Below are positions 1 to 11,132 of a DNA stretch of 64,000 nt, in pieces. The notes beneath the pieces are model-generated. The model was not told the origin of the DNA. It was given only the letters and a program-made list of their open reading frames with translations, and did not search any database. Origin of the DNA: Lytechinus pictus (taxonomy: Eukaryota; Echinodermata; Echinoidea; Temnopleuroida; Toxopneustidae); assembly GCF_037042905.1 (NCBI RefSeq), contig NC_087262.1, positions 7,154,001-7,218,000 on the forward strand. The letters are read 5' to 3'. A program made the translations under genes and the position numbers. Numbering within the stretch: position 1 is the first letter of the stretch; each line of letters starts with the position of its first letter.

Positions 1-2300
1 CAAGTCATTAGTAACCAATGTATTTGTGGCCAGTGCAAGCATTTGAACATTTCTGAACTATGTTAATGTATAAATTTGTTGAATTATGGTGATTTAATTT
101 CCTATTATTCATTGTATAAATTTGTAAAAAGCTATGAAAAAATTGATTTATTTTCTTTGCTGCGTTAATCAAATCTCTGTTGGAGAAATCTGATTTTTGT
201 GAATTTATTGACGTTAGAGGGAAGAGATTTTGTGGCAAAAAGAAGAATGTAACTGTTGATATGTAAATATGAGATCGGTTAGAGTTACTATACATTTTAT
301 TATACATTATTAACAAGTACTAATATATGCACTACAATATGTATTTCATCATATAATTCCTAAATATACCACAAATAATCCTAGCTAGTTAATTGGGAGT
401 ATGAATACCCTGAAATATATGTATGGAATTAGCATTTAATCCAAAGAAAATTTATCTTCGGACTGTGTGTTATATTAAAATATGAGTATGATGATAAAGG
501 TCTTGTGCAACTCAACTAAGGAATGAATATACCTCTATTTATCAAACAATACATGTACTTGGAAAGTACAATATATGCCAGTGTATGCATATATCATTTG
601 TTTGTATTTTAGGAATATATACTTAATTCATTACACAGTAAATATTCTTGAAATCATACTGTCAATGCATATTGATAGTGTTGAATTATATATTTTGACT
701 TGGATTCTCCGAATACACATATTTCTCCTCCATTGGCGAAGAATGCTCAACCCCCCAAATTAAAACTATTATTTTGTGCTACTTTTAACCATGGTAAAGA
801 GAAATCCAATAAGGTAATGAATCCAGTTAATCAAGTAATGCTGTATGCCCTCAGAAACAATGTATTGTGAAACTTCTTTAAGAGATATTACATTTTGAAA
901 TTGCCTAGATGAGTGACCATATGATTGGACATTATGGGGATTATTAATTGATTATGCACTGGGGATTAACTAATCTTATCCCTTTATGTGGATAAGGATC
1001 AAACACTGTTTTTTTTTTAAACTTATAGTTATGTTGCTTTCTTTTTGTGTGCTGTGTGAAGTAGCAAGTATTAATCCAAGATTTTGAATCTTTTTTTTAT
1101 GTTCCAGTACAAAGTAAATGGTACTTGTGTCCAGTTACACATACTTAATGTTCTATTTTTATGTAAACAAAAGAAAACATTGTTTTTTTTTATCAGATAG
1201 CATGTAAATGAGAGTGAGAGAACACTAAAAATATGTTAATTTGATTAAGTTGTATTTGTGTCTTTTTTGGAAAGGATGTTTTTTTTTTAAATTCTTTTCT
1301 GAATATAGTATTTTCTGCAATGTATTTTATTTATGATCTAAGACAATGTTTTGGGCGATATGAGTATGTTCTATTTTGTTTTTGTCGATATTGCTATTGT
1401 TGATGTATATTTCGCTTTTCATGTATGAAAGAACTATAATTTTAACAAAATTTGCACTCAATTCAGACCCACCTTATAATTTTCTTTCTTTACAATAAAA
1501 CATATGTGTCATCTTTTTAATTTGAATCATATTGGCAGTTTATCTTAATTTTTATTATGATGAATATTTTCTTGTTCTTGTAGATTTCACAGTTTTTAAT
1601 TTTGGCAAATTTTATGTACATATAATTTTTTGGGGGTTGCACGCTCAGAAATCAATTGCATTTCTTGCAAAAAAGCTTTTTTTTTTAAAATGAATTTAGA
1701 AATTTTTTGTTTTGTTTTTAACTCCACCCGAGGCCCTTAACACAAAGCTTAGCAATCATTGTAGAACATTTTGTTACAATTGATTGCATTGACTACAATT
1801 TACAACTGTCGTGAAAATCAAGCGTACAATTAATCGCTAACCTTTGTGTCACGGGACCCATAGTGATTGAATGCAGGGTTGATTTTTCACTATTGATTGC
1901 ACCGATTTGAAATCAATAGCCAAGTTTAATGTGACAGGGCTTACATCATTTTCACATTAAAATGGGTCAGTCTCTATACTGAGCACACATAGTAGGTTTA
2001 AAGACAGCTATGACCAAATATAACGGAAGAGCCCTTTGTGAATTCAGAAACTGATCATGAGAAGTCCATGGACGGTTTTTCTTGCGTATTTGCCAAAAAT
2101 ATAACTTTTTAGATACATTTTAATCTGAAATTCAATGTGTAAATAAACTAACAAGTGTTTTAATCATTCTATTTCATGCTAGTACATGCTATGTTCAGCA
2201 ATAAAAGCACATATTGACAACTAATATATTTGTGTTTTTTTCCAGGACTGGTTGAAAATTCTTGTTTATTTGTGTGGAAAGGACAGAAAAGAAAAGTTAA
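1..2300. other. AT-rich intergenic DNA, no gene recognised
   Basis: The stretch is AT-rich with many short T runs. The open frames in it are short, low-complexity and resemble no family I know. Positions 1730-1940 repeat the theme of a T-rich segment with several 'caattgattgca'-like words, possibly an old MITE remnant. Nothing else can be supported. Confidence 0.6.
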
Positions 2301-2304
2301 GAGA

Positions 2305-3460
2305 GATGAGAGATTGTGAGAGAGTTGGAAGAAGTGCTTGGGGAAGAAAGGAAGGGAAGAGGGGAAAGAAAGGAAGGGAAGAGAGGGGGAAAGAAAGGAA
2401 GGGAAGAGAGGGGAAAGAAAGGAAGGGAAGAGAGGAAAGAAATGAAGGGAAGAGAGGGTAAGAAAGGAAGAGAAGAGGGGAAGAGAGGGTAAGAAAGGAA
2501 GGGAAGAGAGGGGAAAGAAAGGAAGGGAAGAGAGGGGGAGAAAGGAAGGGAAGAGAGGGGAAAGAAAGGAAGGGAAGAGAGGGGAAAGAAAGGAAGGGAA
2601 GAGAGGAAAGAAATGAAGGGAAGAGAGGGTAAGAAAGGAAGAGAAGAGGGGAAAGAAAGGAGGGGAAGAGTGGGTAAGAAAGGAAGGGAAGAGAGGGGAA
2701 AGAAAGGAAGGGAAGAGAGGGGGAAAGAAAGGAAGGGAAGAGAGGGGAAAGAAAGGAAGGGAAGAGGGGAAAGAAATGAAGGGAAGAGAGGGTAAGAAAG
2801 AGAGGGGAAAGAAATGAAGGGAAGAGGGGAAAGAAAGGAAGGGAAGAGAGGGGAAAGAAAGGAAGGGAAGAGAGGGGAAGAAACAAAGGGAAGAGGGGAA
2901 AGAAAGGAAGGTAAGAGAGGGGAAAGAAAGGAAGGGAAGAGAGGGGAAAGAAAGGAAGGGAAGAGGGGAAAGAAAGGAAGGGAAGAGGGGAAAGAAAGAG
3001 AGGGGAAAGAAAGGAAGGGAAGAGGGGAAAGAAAGAGAGGGGAAAGAAAGGAAGGGAAGAAACAAAGGGAAGAGGGGAAAGAAAGGAAGGGAAGAGAGGG
3101 GAAAGAAAGGAAGGGAAGAGGGGAAAGAAAGGAAGGGAAGAGGGGAAAGAAAGGAAGGGAAGAGGGGAAAGAAAGAGAGGGGGAAAGAGAGGAAGGGAAG
3201 AGAGGGGAAAGAAAGGAAGGGAAGAGAGGGGAAAGAAAGGAAGGGAAGAGAGGGGAAAGAAAGGAAGGGAAGAGAGGGGAAGAAACAAAGGGAAGAGGGG
3301 AAAGAAAGGAAGGGAAGAGAGGGGAAAGAAAGGAAGGGAAGAGAGGGGGAAGAAAGGAAGGGAAGAGAGGGGAAAGAAAGGAATGGAAGAGAGGGGAAAG
3401 AAAGGGAGGGAAGAGGGGAAAAGAGGGAGGGGGTTAAGAGAGGGGAGAGCAGGAACGATG
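2305..3460. repeat. Purine-only GGAAGGGAAGAG minisatellite, about 1.15 kb
   Basis: The + strand is almost purely A and G over more than 1.1 kb. The commonest unit is 24 bases, GGAAGGGAAGAG followed by AGGGGAAAGAAA, with a 22-base variant lacking one AG. It is interrupted by rare T or C, for example the 'aaatgaaggg' variant near 2430, 2615, 2780 and 2815. Long open frames on both strands (Lys/Glu/Gly-rich on +, Ser/Pro/Phe/Leu-rich on -) are a by-product of the repeat and are not genes. Such polypurine tracts can adopt triplex DNA; that is a known property of the sequence class and is not shown here. Confidence 0.95.
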
Positions 3461-3599
3461 GGAGCAACAAATGGAGAGATATAGGAAAGAGAGGGAGGAG
3501 AGAGAGATAGAGAAAAGAATGACTGGTATATAACTTGAATGGATTTAGAAATGGCGATTGGCAGGATATGGTGATCAACAGATGATGGAGGATGACGGG

Positions 3600-3740
3600 C
3601 CGTGGAACGGTTTTCAAAGTGGGGGGGGGGGGGGCTGACCATGCAAAAAATCACAATCATATGGTAATTTTTACGTTTTTGTACACGGTTTTAGAAAAAA
3701 AGTGGGGAGCTGAAGCCCCCCCCCCCCCCCGCGGCCCCTG
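3600..3740. repeat. G-run/C-run flanked dispersed repeat fragment
   Basis: A run of G (about 3620-3635) and a run of C (about 3717-3730) flank a short A/T-rich core containing 'gtacacggttttagaaaa'. The same core, with adjoining 'gaagccc', recurs at about 59,308-59,350 next to a 'ctggatccgcc' end. This places it in the dispersed GGCGGATCC family of inverted-repeat elements seen several times in the window. Confidence 0.5.
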
Positions 3741-3754
3741 GATGATAATAGTGA

Positions 3755-4225
3755 TGAAAGCAATGCCGATTGAGATGGTGGTGTATTTTTTCCCCCAACT
3801 TTTTAGCCCTCCAAAGGCCTTTTATTGAGGCAAATAATGGCTACAGTATTGGTGACAATGATGATTATAATGTGAAAATAATGATGGTAATGATGATGAT
3901 CACCTTTATAAGTGGTGGAATGAAGATGGTAGTGATTAGGATGATAATGAAAGCGGTGATGTTTATAAAGATGATGTTCATGTTTAGTGATGATATAAAG
4001 ATGATGATCATGTTTAGTGATGATGGAAATGGTGCTTATATCGATGATGATGGTACTGATATTACCATTGCGTATTGGAAACGGTAGTCCCTATATAAAG
4101 CCTTTGAGGATCGCAAAGTTCAAGAGCTTTATACAAGTTTAAGATCTGATGTAAGGATGGTAACAGTGGAGAGGAGGTGATAGTGATGATTGCAGTCATG
4201 GTAATGATAGCCTTTTGACAAGGCC
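3755..4225. repeat. Degenerate GAT/ATG-rich simple sequence
   Basis: Repeated gatgatgat and atgatggt words give an imperfect trinucleotide-rich tract. The Met/Asp/Ile-rich open frame through it is low complexity and is not called as a gene. Confidence 0.6.
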
Positions 4226-4322
4226 TTGTGACTTGTCTCTATTCTTTGTCAAGTAGTGGCTGAGACGAGACTACCGGCTGATGAAGAGCATTGGCGATAC
4301 CCGAGTGGTGACACGCGCGTAA

Positions 4323-5262
4323 AACATTCCCCATAGACTTGTGTGTTAAAATGGCACTTAAGAAAAATTCATAAAAAATAAATGTGAAATTAGAGGGTCG
4401 AATGTTTACTACAGTACCTTTGGATAGGATATATATCTGACATTCCATATCTGACCAGAGAAGGGTATCGTAGCCAGCTCATTTTAAAAATAAATCGCCA
4501 TTTATGAAGATAACTATGATGGGATCAAATTCATCAACTGAAACAGTAAAATAGCCCCAATTTTTCCGTCAGTCAAAAAATAGTTCCAAATCATTGATAT
4601 ATCTTCCCAATTTGGGCAAAGGAAGTTCAGTAGTTACCATTTCTAGAATCAGTGTTAGATTTTGAATCATATTCATACACTTTTGTCAATCAGCAATATC
4701 AAATTGAAAAAAATCGAATGGGTTGGGTCGAACGAATATCTTTAGCCCTCCTGTTGTAATTAGGATCATGGCATCGAGTGAGCGCGAGAGCTTGAAATCC
4801 TCGCACTCAGGTATCACAGGCCTAATTCATTTCCCATAGACTCGTGTGTTAAAGTGGCACAAAAAAAAATTCATTAAAAAATAAGGAGGAAATTTGAGGG
4901 TTGAATGTTTACTACCAGTGGACAGGATATATGTCTGAGATTCCATATCTGACCAGAAAAGGGTACCTCGACCGGCTCATTTTAAAAATAAATCGGCATT
5001 TATGAAGACTACACCTGACAGGATCAAATTCATCACTTGAGAGAGTAAAATGGCCCTAATTCTTCCGCCAGTAAAAAAAAGTTCCAAAGTAGTGATATAT
5101 CTTTCCAATTTGGACAAAGGAAGTTCAGTAGGTACCCTCCCTAAAATCAGTGTTAGATTGTCAATCATATTCATTAATTTTTGTCAATCAGCAATATCAA
5201 AATTGAGCAATGGGTTGGCTCGAATGAATATCTTTGGCCTGCCAGTTGTAGTTAGGCCCGTG
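4323..5262. repeat. Direct duplication of a ~440-bp segment
   Basis: The segment beginning 'cattccccatagacttgtg' at about 4325 recurs in the same orientation beginning 'catttcccatagactcgtg' at about 4828. Landmarks repeat in order: 'catatctgaccag' (4447, 4945), 'cagctcatttt'/'cggctcatttt' (4477, 4974), 'ggaagttcagtag' (4621, 5118) and 'ttgtcaatcagcaatatcaa' (4684, 5182). The second copy carries small deletions. No open frame is shared and preserved, so this looks like duplicated non-coding or repeat DNA. Confidence 0.85.
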
Positions 5263-5299
5263 TGACCCTCACCCGGCTTTTTGCGAATAGTCTGTTTTC

Positions 5300-7095
5300 C
5301 AGTCGGTAGGTATGTGATATAAATATCACAACAGACACGGGGCCTTCTTAAAGGCTATGGTTTGATGGTGGTGGTGCTAATTCTGATGGCCTTACAATAA
5401 CAGTCAATAGTTCTGGTGTTTCACAAAGAGTTGAGTCTGAAAGTAAATGCTTCAAAAGCAACACGCACAGGATATTTCATGAAGTCTCATTGATTCATAC
5501 ATGGTAGAGTGCACCCCCTATTAAAAGACAATAATACCAATAATTTGATGTAGTATAGACCAAAATCAACTCGGAATTTGAGTCAAGACTTCAGTATTTG
5601 TGAAACATCCCCAATTCTATTTCCACGCACAGCACAAACATAATAATTCAAGTATTTCAATACATTCAAAGTTCACTGAAATATAGACATGGATAAATGT
5701 GTTATGTGTTGCATAAATAGTCTTTAATCAAAATTGTGAAGTACACTTAAATATCATAAATGTTTATTAAAAATAGATATTGGAAATATATATGCATCTA
5801 CCCTCAGTCAATTATGTAATACATGAAAAAATATAACCAGTACTGCTTGTGCATGTTTTATGACTATTCATAAATAAGGTTATACATTTCTCCTCTCATT
5901 GTGCAAAACAATTGATTGAATAAATAATTAACAAAAATACTTCACATTTCTCCACTTTCTGGTCTCCGGACAAAATTTTTAAAATTCACTAAAATTTAGA
6001 GAACTGTAACCCAAATAATTCATCATTGCAACTTACTAATATCTATGAAATAAAATGAAGATCTAATTTAAAAGCAGCATATACTGTCAGAATTTTTCAT
6101 ATTTGGTTTATGAAGTTGACTTGTGAGGTTGTACATCTATCTTTCCTCACATACACGTAATTACACAATTTCAAACATAAAAACACTCCCTCCACAAACA
6201 GAATATATAATTTCAAACATAATTATATAATAGATCAATTTTTCATGAAATAAAACATACATATATATGTTTTCAAGATATTAACTGTAATAACTCATAT
6301 GCAAATTCAACGTGCTCCTCCAAGATATAAAATAAAAATTGCTAAAATGTCCTCCAAAATGATGTCGTCCTTCATTACTCCATTTAAAATCAACCGAAAC
6401 AGCAACTAAAACACAATTAAAACAGAGAAATCATGAGGTTTCATATGCACAGCAAACAAAACACTAAAAACAATTATGATCAAGATATGCTTAAAAAGGG
6501 CTATGTGCATATTAAAACAAAGACAGTGAGAGTCAATGGGAATAGAATTACATGTACATGTTCTACACTTGTTTGGTGTACTGTAGTGCTAAGTAAACAA
6601 GTTTAAGGGAAATTTGGGCCTATACTCGTATGAGCAATTCCATAAAATATACGTCTGATTCCATATATCTGGGACCTTCATGAGATTGTCTGTCTCTGAT
6701 TTCTTGTTCTTTTGAATGCTCTCAAATGATCATGATTTCGTCAGTTTATGAAGTGAAGTAGGAATTGAGAAAAATAGGGGTCAGATGTACAAAATGGTGG
6801 ATTCTTTTATGGAATTGCCCATATGCAATGCTTCGTTTTATCTTTGGTACATAATTGTAATGAAAATATAAAATAAAATACATGCAAGATTTTGCTTTCC
6901 GATTTTAACAAAATACATGTACTGTACACACATGTATAAATTAAGTGAAAGATATTGTGCTTTCAAGCATGATATAAAACATATTTGTGAAATATTAGTT
7001 GTAAACTGTTTCAAATTGCAGTTTTATACATATCTGTGCACAATATAAACTTTAGATTATTATGATTATTAAACACAAACAGTCCAGAAAAAAAC
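5300..7095. other. AT-rich DNA without recognised features
   Basis: The region has no long or familiar open frame on either strand. It contains scattered simple A/T words and no clear terminal inverted repeats. Confidence 0.55.
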
Positions 7096-7246
7096 CATAA
7101 AGCTGTTCGTAAGTTAAGAGAGACATTCAGAACGAGTGTTGATCCTTTCTTGTGATAAATGGTATATTAATTGGTGATGGTTTAGCGCGTAAGAAAGGTT
7201 CACCAGTCGTTCTTAAAGTCGCTCTTATCTTACGAAGAGCTTTATG
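7096..7246. mobile_element. Small MITE with ~25-bp inverted ends (CATAAAGCT family)
   Basis: The left end CATAAAGCTGTTCGTAAG at 7096 is mirrored by the right end, whose reverse complement reads CATAAAGCTCTTCGTAAG and ends at 7246. The inverted ends extend about 25 bp with two or three mismatches around a ~100-bp core with no coding capacity. A related 'ttcataaagctgtttataag' end is seen near 14,219. Confidence 0.7.
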
Positions 7247-7754
7247 AAACGGCCCCCAGTATATGATCTGGGTATAAGGGGAAAAAACGTGCTATTACCC
7301 TTTTAAACAGTAGGAATGTGACGTCATTTTTTAAACAGGTACATTCATTTTTATTGCACAATCGCTTTCCTGCGCCAACAGGTATTGTACTCCAAACGTT
7401 GACGAATAACATCACAGATTATACACATGATAATAGCAATCTCAACAATGAAACTTACACTCTACTGACCTTTGACCTACGATTCTTCCTGTTATTGGTG
7501 AATGGGTACAGGATATCCGACCATAGAATATTCACCATGCCACATCCTTGATTACTTATGATAAGAGTAAGACACAAGAGTGTGAAACAACTGAGTAGAT
7601 TTCCAATCTTCAAGCCAAGCTTACAATTTTTTAAAGAATGAAGGGCATACCAGTACTGCTTTTAGTGGAAAAAAAAGCAGTCTTCTACACACGTCCAGCT
7701 ATACATGTGTATCAGGAATGCCATTATTTAGAGTTAAGTCGGAATTCAGAATTT

Positions 7755-8237
7755 TTAAAGTGGAAGTTTACCCTGGAGAAAAGTTTGTTGTTAAAATAGT
7801 ATTAAAAAAATATATATATATTGGTGAAGGTTTGAGGAAAATCTATCAAAGATTAAGTTATTAGACTTTTTATATTTTGATTTGTGATGTCATATACGAG
7901 TAGCTGCCCCATATGTTATGTATCATAAAATGCATAAATTTTTTAATGGTTCTTGATGACTTTTTTTTCTTTTTGGAGCAGGTGTGAAATGATTTGTCTA
8001 TTGATATACAATAAAAACCATTTTCAATTTTCTGAGAAAATGACAATTTATTTCTTACAATACAATGTCTATGTATGAAAGCTGCTTGCATATATATGAC
8101 ATCACAAATCAAATAATTAAACTTCTGATAACTTTTTATTCCTTGATGGACTTTCCTAAAACCTTTGGCAATATTTTTGAATTATTTTTCTGCTTTATTT
8201 ACAATAATGTTTTTGTCAGGGTGAACTTTTCCTTTAA
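7755..8237. mobile_element. TTAA-bounded MITE, 483 bp
   Basis: TTAA occurs at both borders (7755-7758, 8234-8237). The ends are inverted repeats: TTAAAGTGGAAGTTTACCCT on the left and, reading the right end on the other strand, TTTAAAGGAAAAGTTCACCC. A second, internal inverted pair lies at about 7878 (TTTGATTTGTGATGTCATAT) and about 8092. TTAA duplication is typical of piggyBac-type insertions. There is no transposase frame, so it would be non-autonomous. The border style is shared with the copies at 48,285 and 57,444. Confidence 0.65.
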
Positions 8238-8464
8238 ATGTATGTTTGGCCATATGAAACACCCTTTTTTGTAGATATATATGGTTTTCAGACTATTTTT
8301 ATCAAGCCTAAGTAGCATCCCTGATATATAGACCAATTCGCTGGATGGGGGGGAGACTTCACAATACCTGATGAAAGTTGATTTACTGACATACCAACAC
8401 ACCTGGCTCATTGCATAATAAATACATTGCTGAAAGTGCTTTTATTCTTCACTTCGACCTCCCC

Positions 8465-9060
8465 CCCCCCCCCCCAACTCAACATTGACAATATGTCACT
8501 GGTGATGCAGGATGGACACATCATTAAAAACTAAACTTGACACCAGAGCCATTTAAAATCAACTTGACACCAGAGTGGCTGGTTACACTATCAAACATCA
8601 ATATGTCACTGGTGTTGCTAGATGGACACATTATTCAAAACTGAATTTGATATCACTGTTGTTCAAAATCAACTGTGCCACCCGAGTTGAGAAGTGATGC
8701 AGGATGGACTCAGGATTTAAAACTAAACTTGACACCACAGTCATTCCAAATCAACGTGATGCCAGAGTTGCAAGATGGACACATGTAAAACTAAATTTGC
8801 TACCAATGTTGTTCAAAATCAACTGTGGCACCAGAGTTGAGAAATGAACACTATTTCAAATCAATCTGAACCAGAGTTTTACGCAAGATGGACACATCAT
8901 GTTATTTAACTTGACACCAATGTCACTCAAAAGTCAACTTGACAACAGACTTGCAAGACTGGTGTCAAGTTCTAGCTTAATAACATGTGTCATATGTTAT
9001 TATACTAGAACTTGACACCAGTGTCATTAAAACAATAACTTGACATCAGAGCACAGCACA
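8465..9060. repeat. Diverged minisatellite built on 'aacttgacaccaga'
   Basis: The phrase AACTTGACACCAGAG or close variants occurs about every 50-60 bases, alternating with 'gatggacacat' and 'aaaatcaac' words. The last part (8960-9030) contains an inverted piece reading 'ggtgtcaagttctag' then 'ctagaacttgacacc', a local foldback. A poly-C run (8461-8476) precedes the array. Confidence 0.8.
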
Positions 9061-9159
9061 ATCCAAAAGCCAGGAGTAAGACACTTTATCAATGGAGAAG
9101 GATGTGAAAGATGTCGATAGGGAAAAAATACAGAAGAGTTATGGATAACAATATATAAT

Positions 9160-9415
9160 AATATACGATTTGTATAGCGCACAAGGTGCTCAAGGCACTC
9201 CTATATTACCTCGGCTAAGCTGGTCTACCGATCCCGGTGCGAACAGCTTTTTGAGGAATTACTTCCTGCTGGTACCCATTCACCTCACCTGGGTTGAGTG
9301 CAGGACAGTGTGGATAAATTTCTTGCTGTAGGAAAACACGCAATGGCTGGGAAACGAACCCACGTCCTTCAGATTGAAAGACAAGAGTCTTAACCACAAG
9401 ACCACCATGCCCCAC
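9160..9415 (-). mobile_element. tRNA-derived SINE, minus orientation
   Basis: Reading the minus strand from about 9415, the sequence has a tRNA-like A box (TGGTCTTGTGGTTAAGACTC) and, about 30 bases later, a B box (GGGTTCGTTTCCC). It then runs through a family body with 'acccaggtgaggtgaatggg' to an AT-rich tail near 9165. The body matches the fragment inside the palindromic element at 18.87-19.12 kb ('gtacccat...acctgggt...gtgtggat'), so they are one family. tRNA-derived SINEs of this type are known in sea urchins. Confidence 0.75.
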
Positions 9416-9424
9416 GTCTAGGGA

Positions 9425-9530
9425 AATGGAAAGAAAAGGGAGGGAGAGAGAGAGAGAGAGAGAGAGAGGGGGACAGAGAGAGAGGGGAGGGGGATGAAAG
9501 AGAGAGAGAAAATAGGGAGAGAGTGAAAGA
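9425..9530. repeat. (GA)n microsatellite
   Basis: An imperfect GA-rich tract with an uninterrupted gagaga core near 9445-9468, directly after the SINE head. Confidence 0.85.
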
Positions 9531-10010
9531 AATATCAAATCATACAATTTAGATTTCAGTCAATTAATACCATACTGAGTAGAAAAATAGACATATTCAA
9601 GATCATAAAGATATTGCAGTACATTTTAAAACCATTTCATCTTTCCTAGTACTGCTCTGATCTCTAATACAATTGATCCAATCAAAAACTTCTTGATTAA
9701 CTCCAACAATTACAAAACCACTAGGTCATTTCTAGCAATTTGAGTGATTTGTAATAGGCACCATCATTCTTTAGTCAAGTCACAATTTATAATTAAGGCA
9801 TTAATATCTTTTCACCATATTCCAAAACATTTGGAAGCTTTTAAAAAACACTCACTGAATTGCACTTTATATGGGAAGATATAAACACTGGTAATTTCTT
9901 TCCTCATGCGTAGTAAATTTACGTTGCTCGATACGAGAACAGAACTAGTAAAAACCAAAGTCTGATTCCAAGCCTTTAACCTGCGATGCAAGTGTGGTGT
10001 GGTGCGCGTT

Positions 10011-10125
10011 CAGTGGCGGACGTGACCCGGAGAGACAAAGCATTGGAGGGGCACAGCATTGTTCACAAACAATACAGTGCCCCTCCAATCATTGTCTCGA
10101 TCCTCCAGGTCACGGTACGCCACTG
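10011..10125. mobile_element. Hairpin MITE, 115 bp (CAGTGGCGGACGTGACC)
   Basis: CAGTGGCGGACGTGACC at 10,011 is mirrored by GGTCACGGTACGCCACTG ending at 10,125. The inverted match continues through 'ggaggggcac' and 'gtgcccctcc', so nearly the whole unit folds on itself. CAG..CTG ends with GGCG are common in hAT-type MITEs. I could not see a clean 8-bp target duplication. Confidence 0.65.
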
Positions 10126-11132
10126 TGAACGACATTCAATCGTATTCGGACTTCTCTCTTTAGGCATATTCAGAAGTTTGTCAGTTCCAGGTATTCTCTG
10201 ATAGGGAAATTTGCCTAGATCTACCCCGATCAGAAAATACCCTGTACTTTCGACGATGTGAAAACAAACTACTCATAATATATCCCAAAAGAAAATACCC
10301 GCTAAATACAATGTAGTAGGTACTTGCCAAAATTACAAGAAATTTGCAAGGATTTTTTGAAGGTCATGGGTGTTTTGGCAGTGTGAAAGCAAATTACGAG
10401 AACTTTCTCAACTGTGGAAATAGTTGGACGCCTACCCTACACTAAGGCCTCGCCTGTTAATAAGACCACACTGCGCATGCTCGTCGTAACTTTGAAAACT
10501 TACCCGAAAAGGTCTGCTTTGGGTAGGTGTGAATGCAAAATTTTTTCACTGGGTATGTTGAGGCCTGAACAGAGAACGTTGTTGTAATTTAACAGGACTG
10601 GGATTCTGGAGATCAAGGCTTTCTGAATACACCTTTTGTGAAACACCCACCAGGGCCCCGCCTTACTGATCCGATCAACCTCAACTATATGGAAATCCAT
10701 CAATGTCATAATTTTTTCCACTGGAAATTTGCACAATGTCCTCTGTAAACAAAGAGAGGCACACTAAATTTTCAAGAAAAAGATTGATGTATGAATATCC
10801 ATATTTTAATTATTTTATTCATTTTATTATTTTGAGTAAATATTTTTAACATGCATATTAGATGCTGACGTTGCTTGCTTTCCATAGTTGTGATTGCATT
10901 GGATCAATCGCAACTCTTTGTAAGATGGGACCCTGGAGTACAAGTTCCTGGAGGGCATGCTTCATTGTAGGAACCTTTTACTTACCCAAATGGCAACTCC
11001 CTCAACGCAACTTGCCAGTCACCAGGAAGTCGTCCTTGACCTTCCCAATGTAAAATTTTACAAGAACAAACATAACTCTTGGAAAGTACATGACCACATA
11101 CCACAACATATTTCCACAACCAAAGTCTTAGA

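Noticed and set aside
2169-3660. Long Ser/Leu/Pro/Phe-rich or Lys/Glu/Gly-rich open frames
   Set aside because: They are translations of the purine minisatellite in several frames; no non-repetitive sequence or splice context supports a gene.
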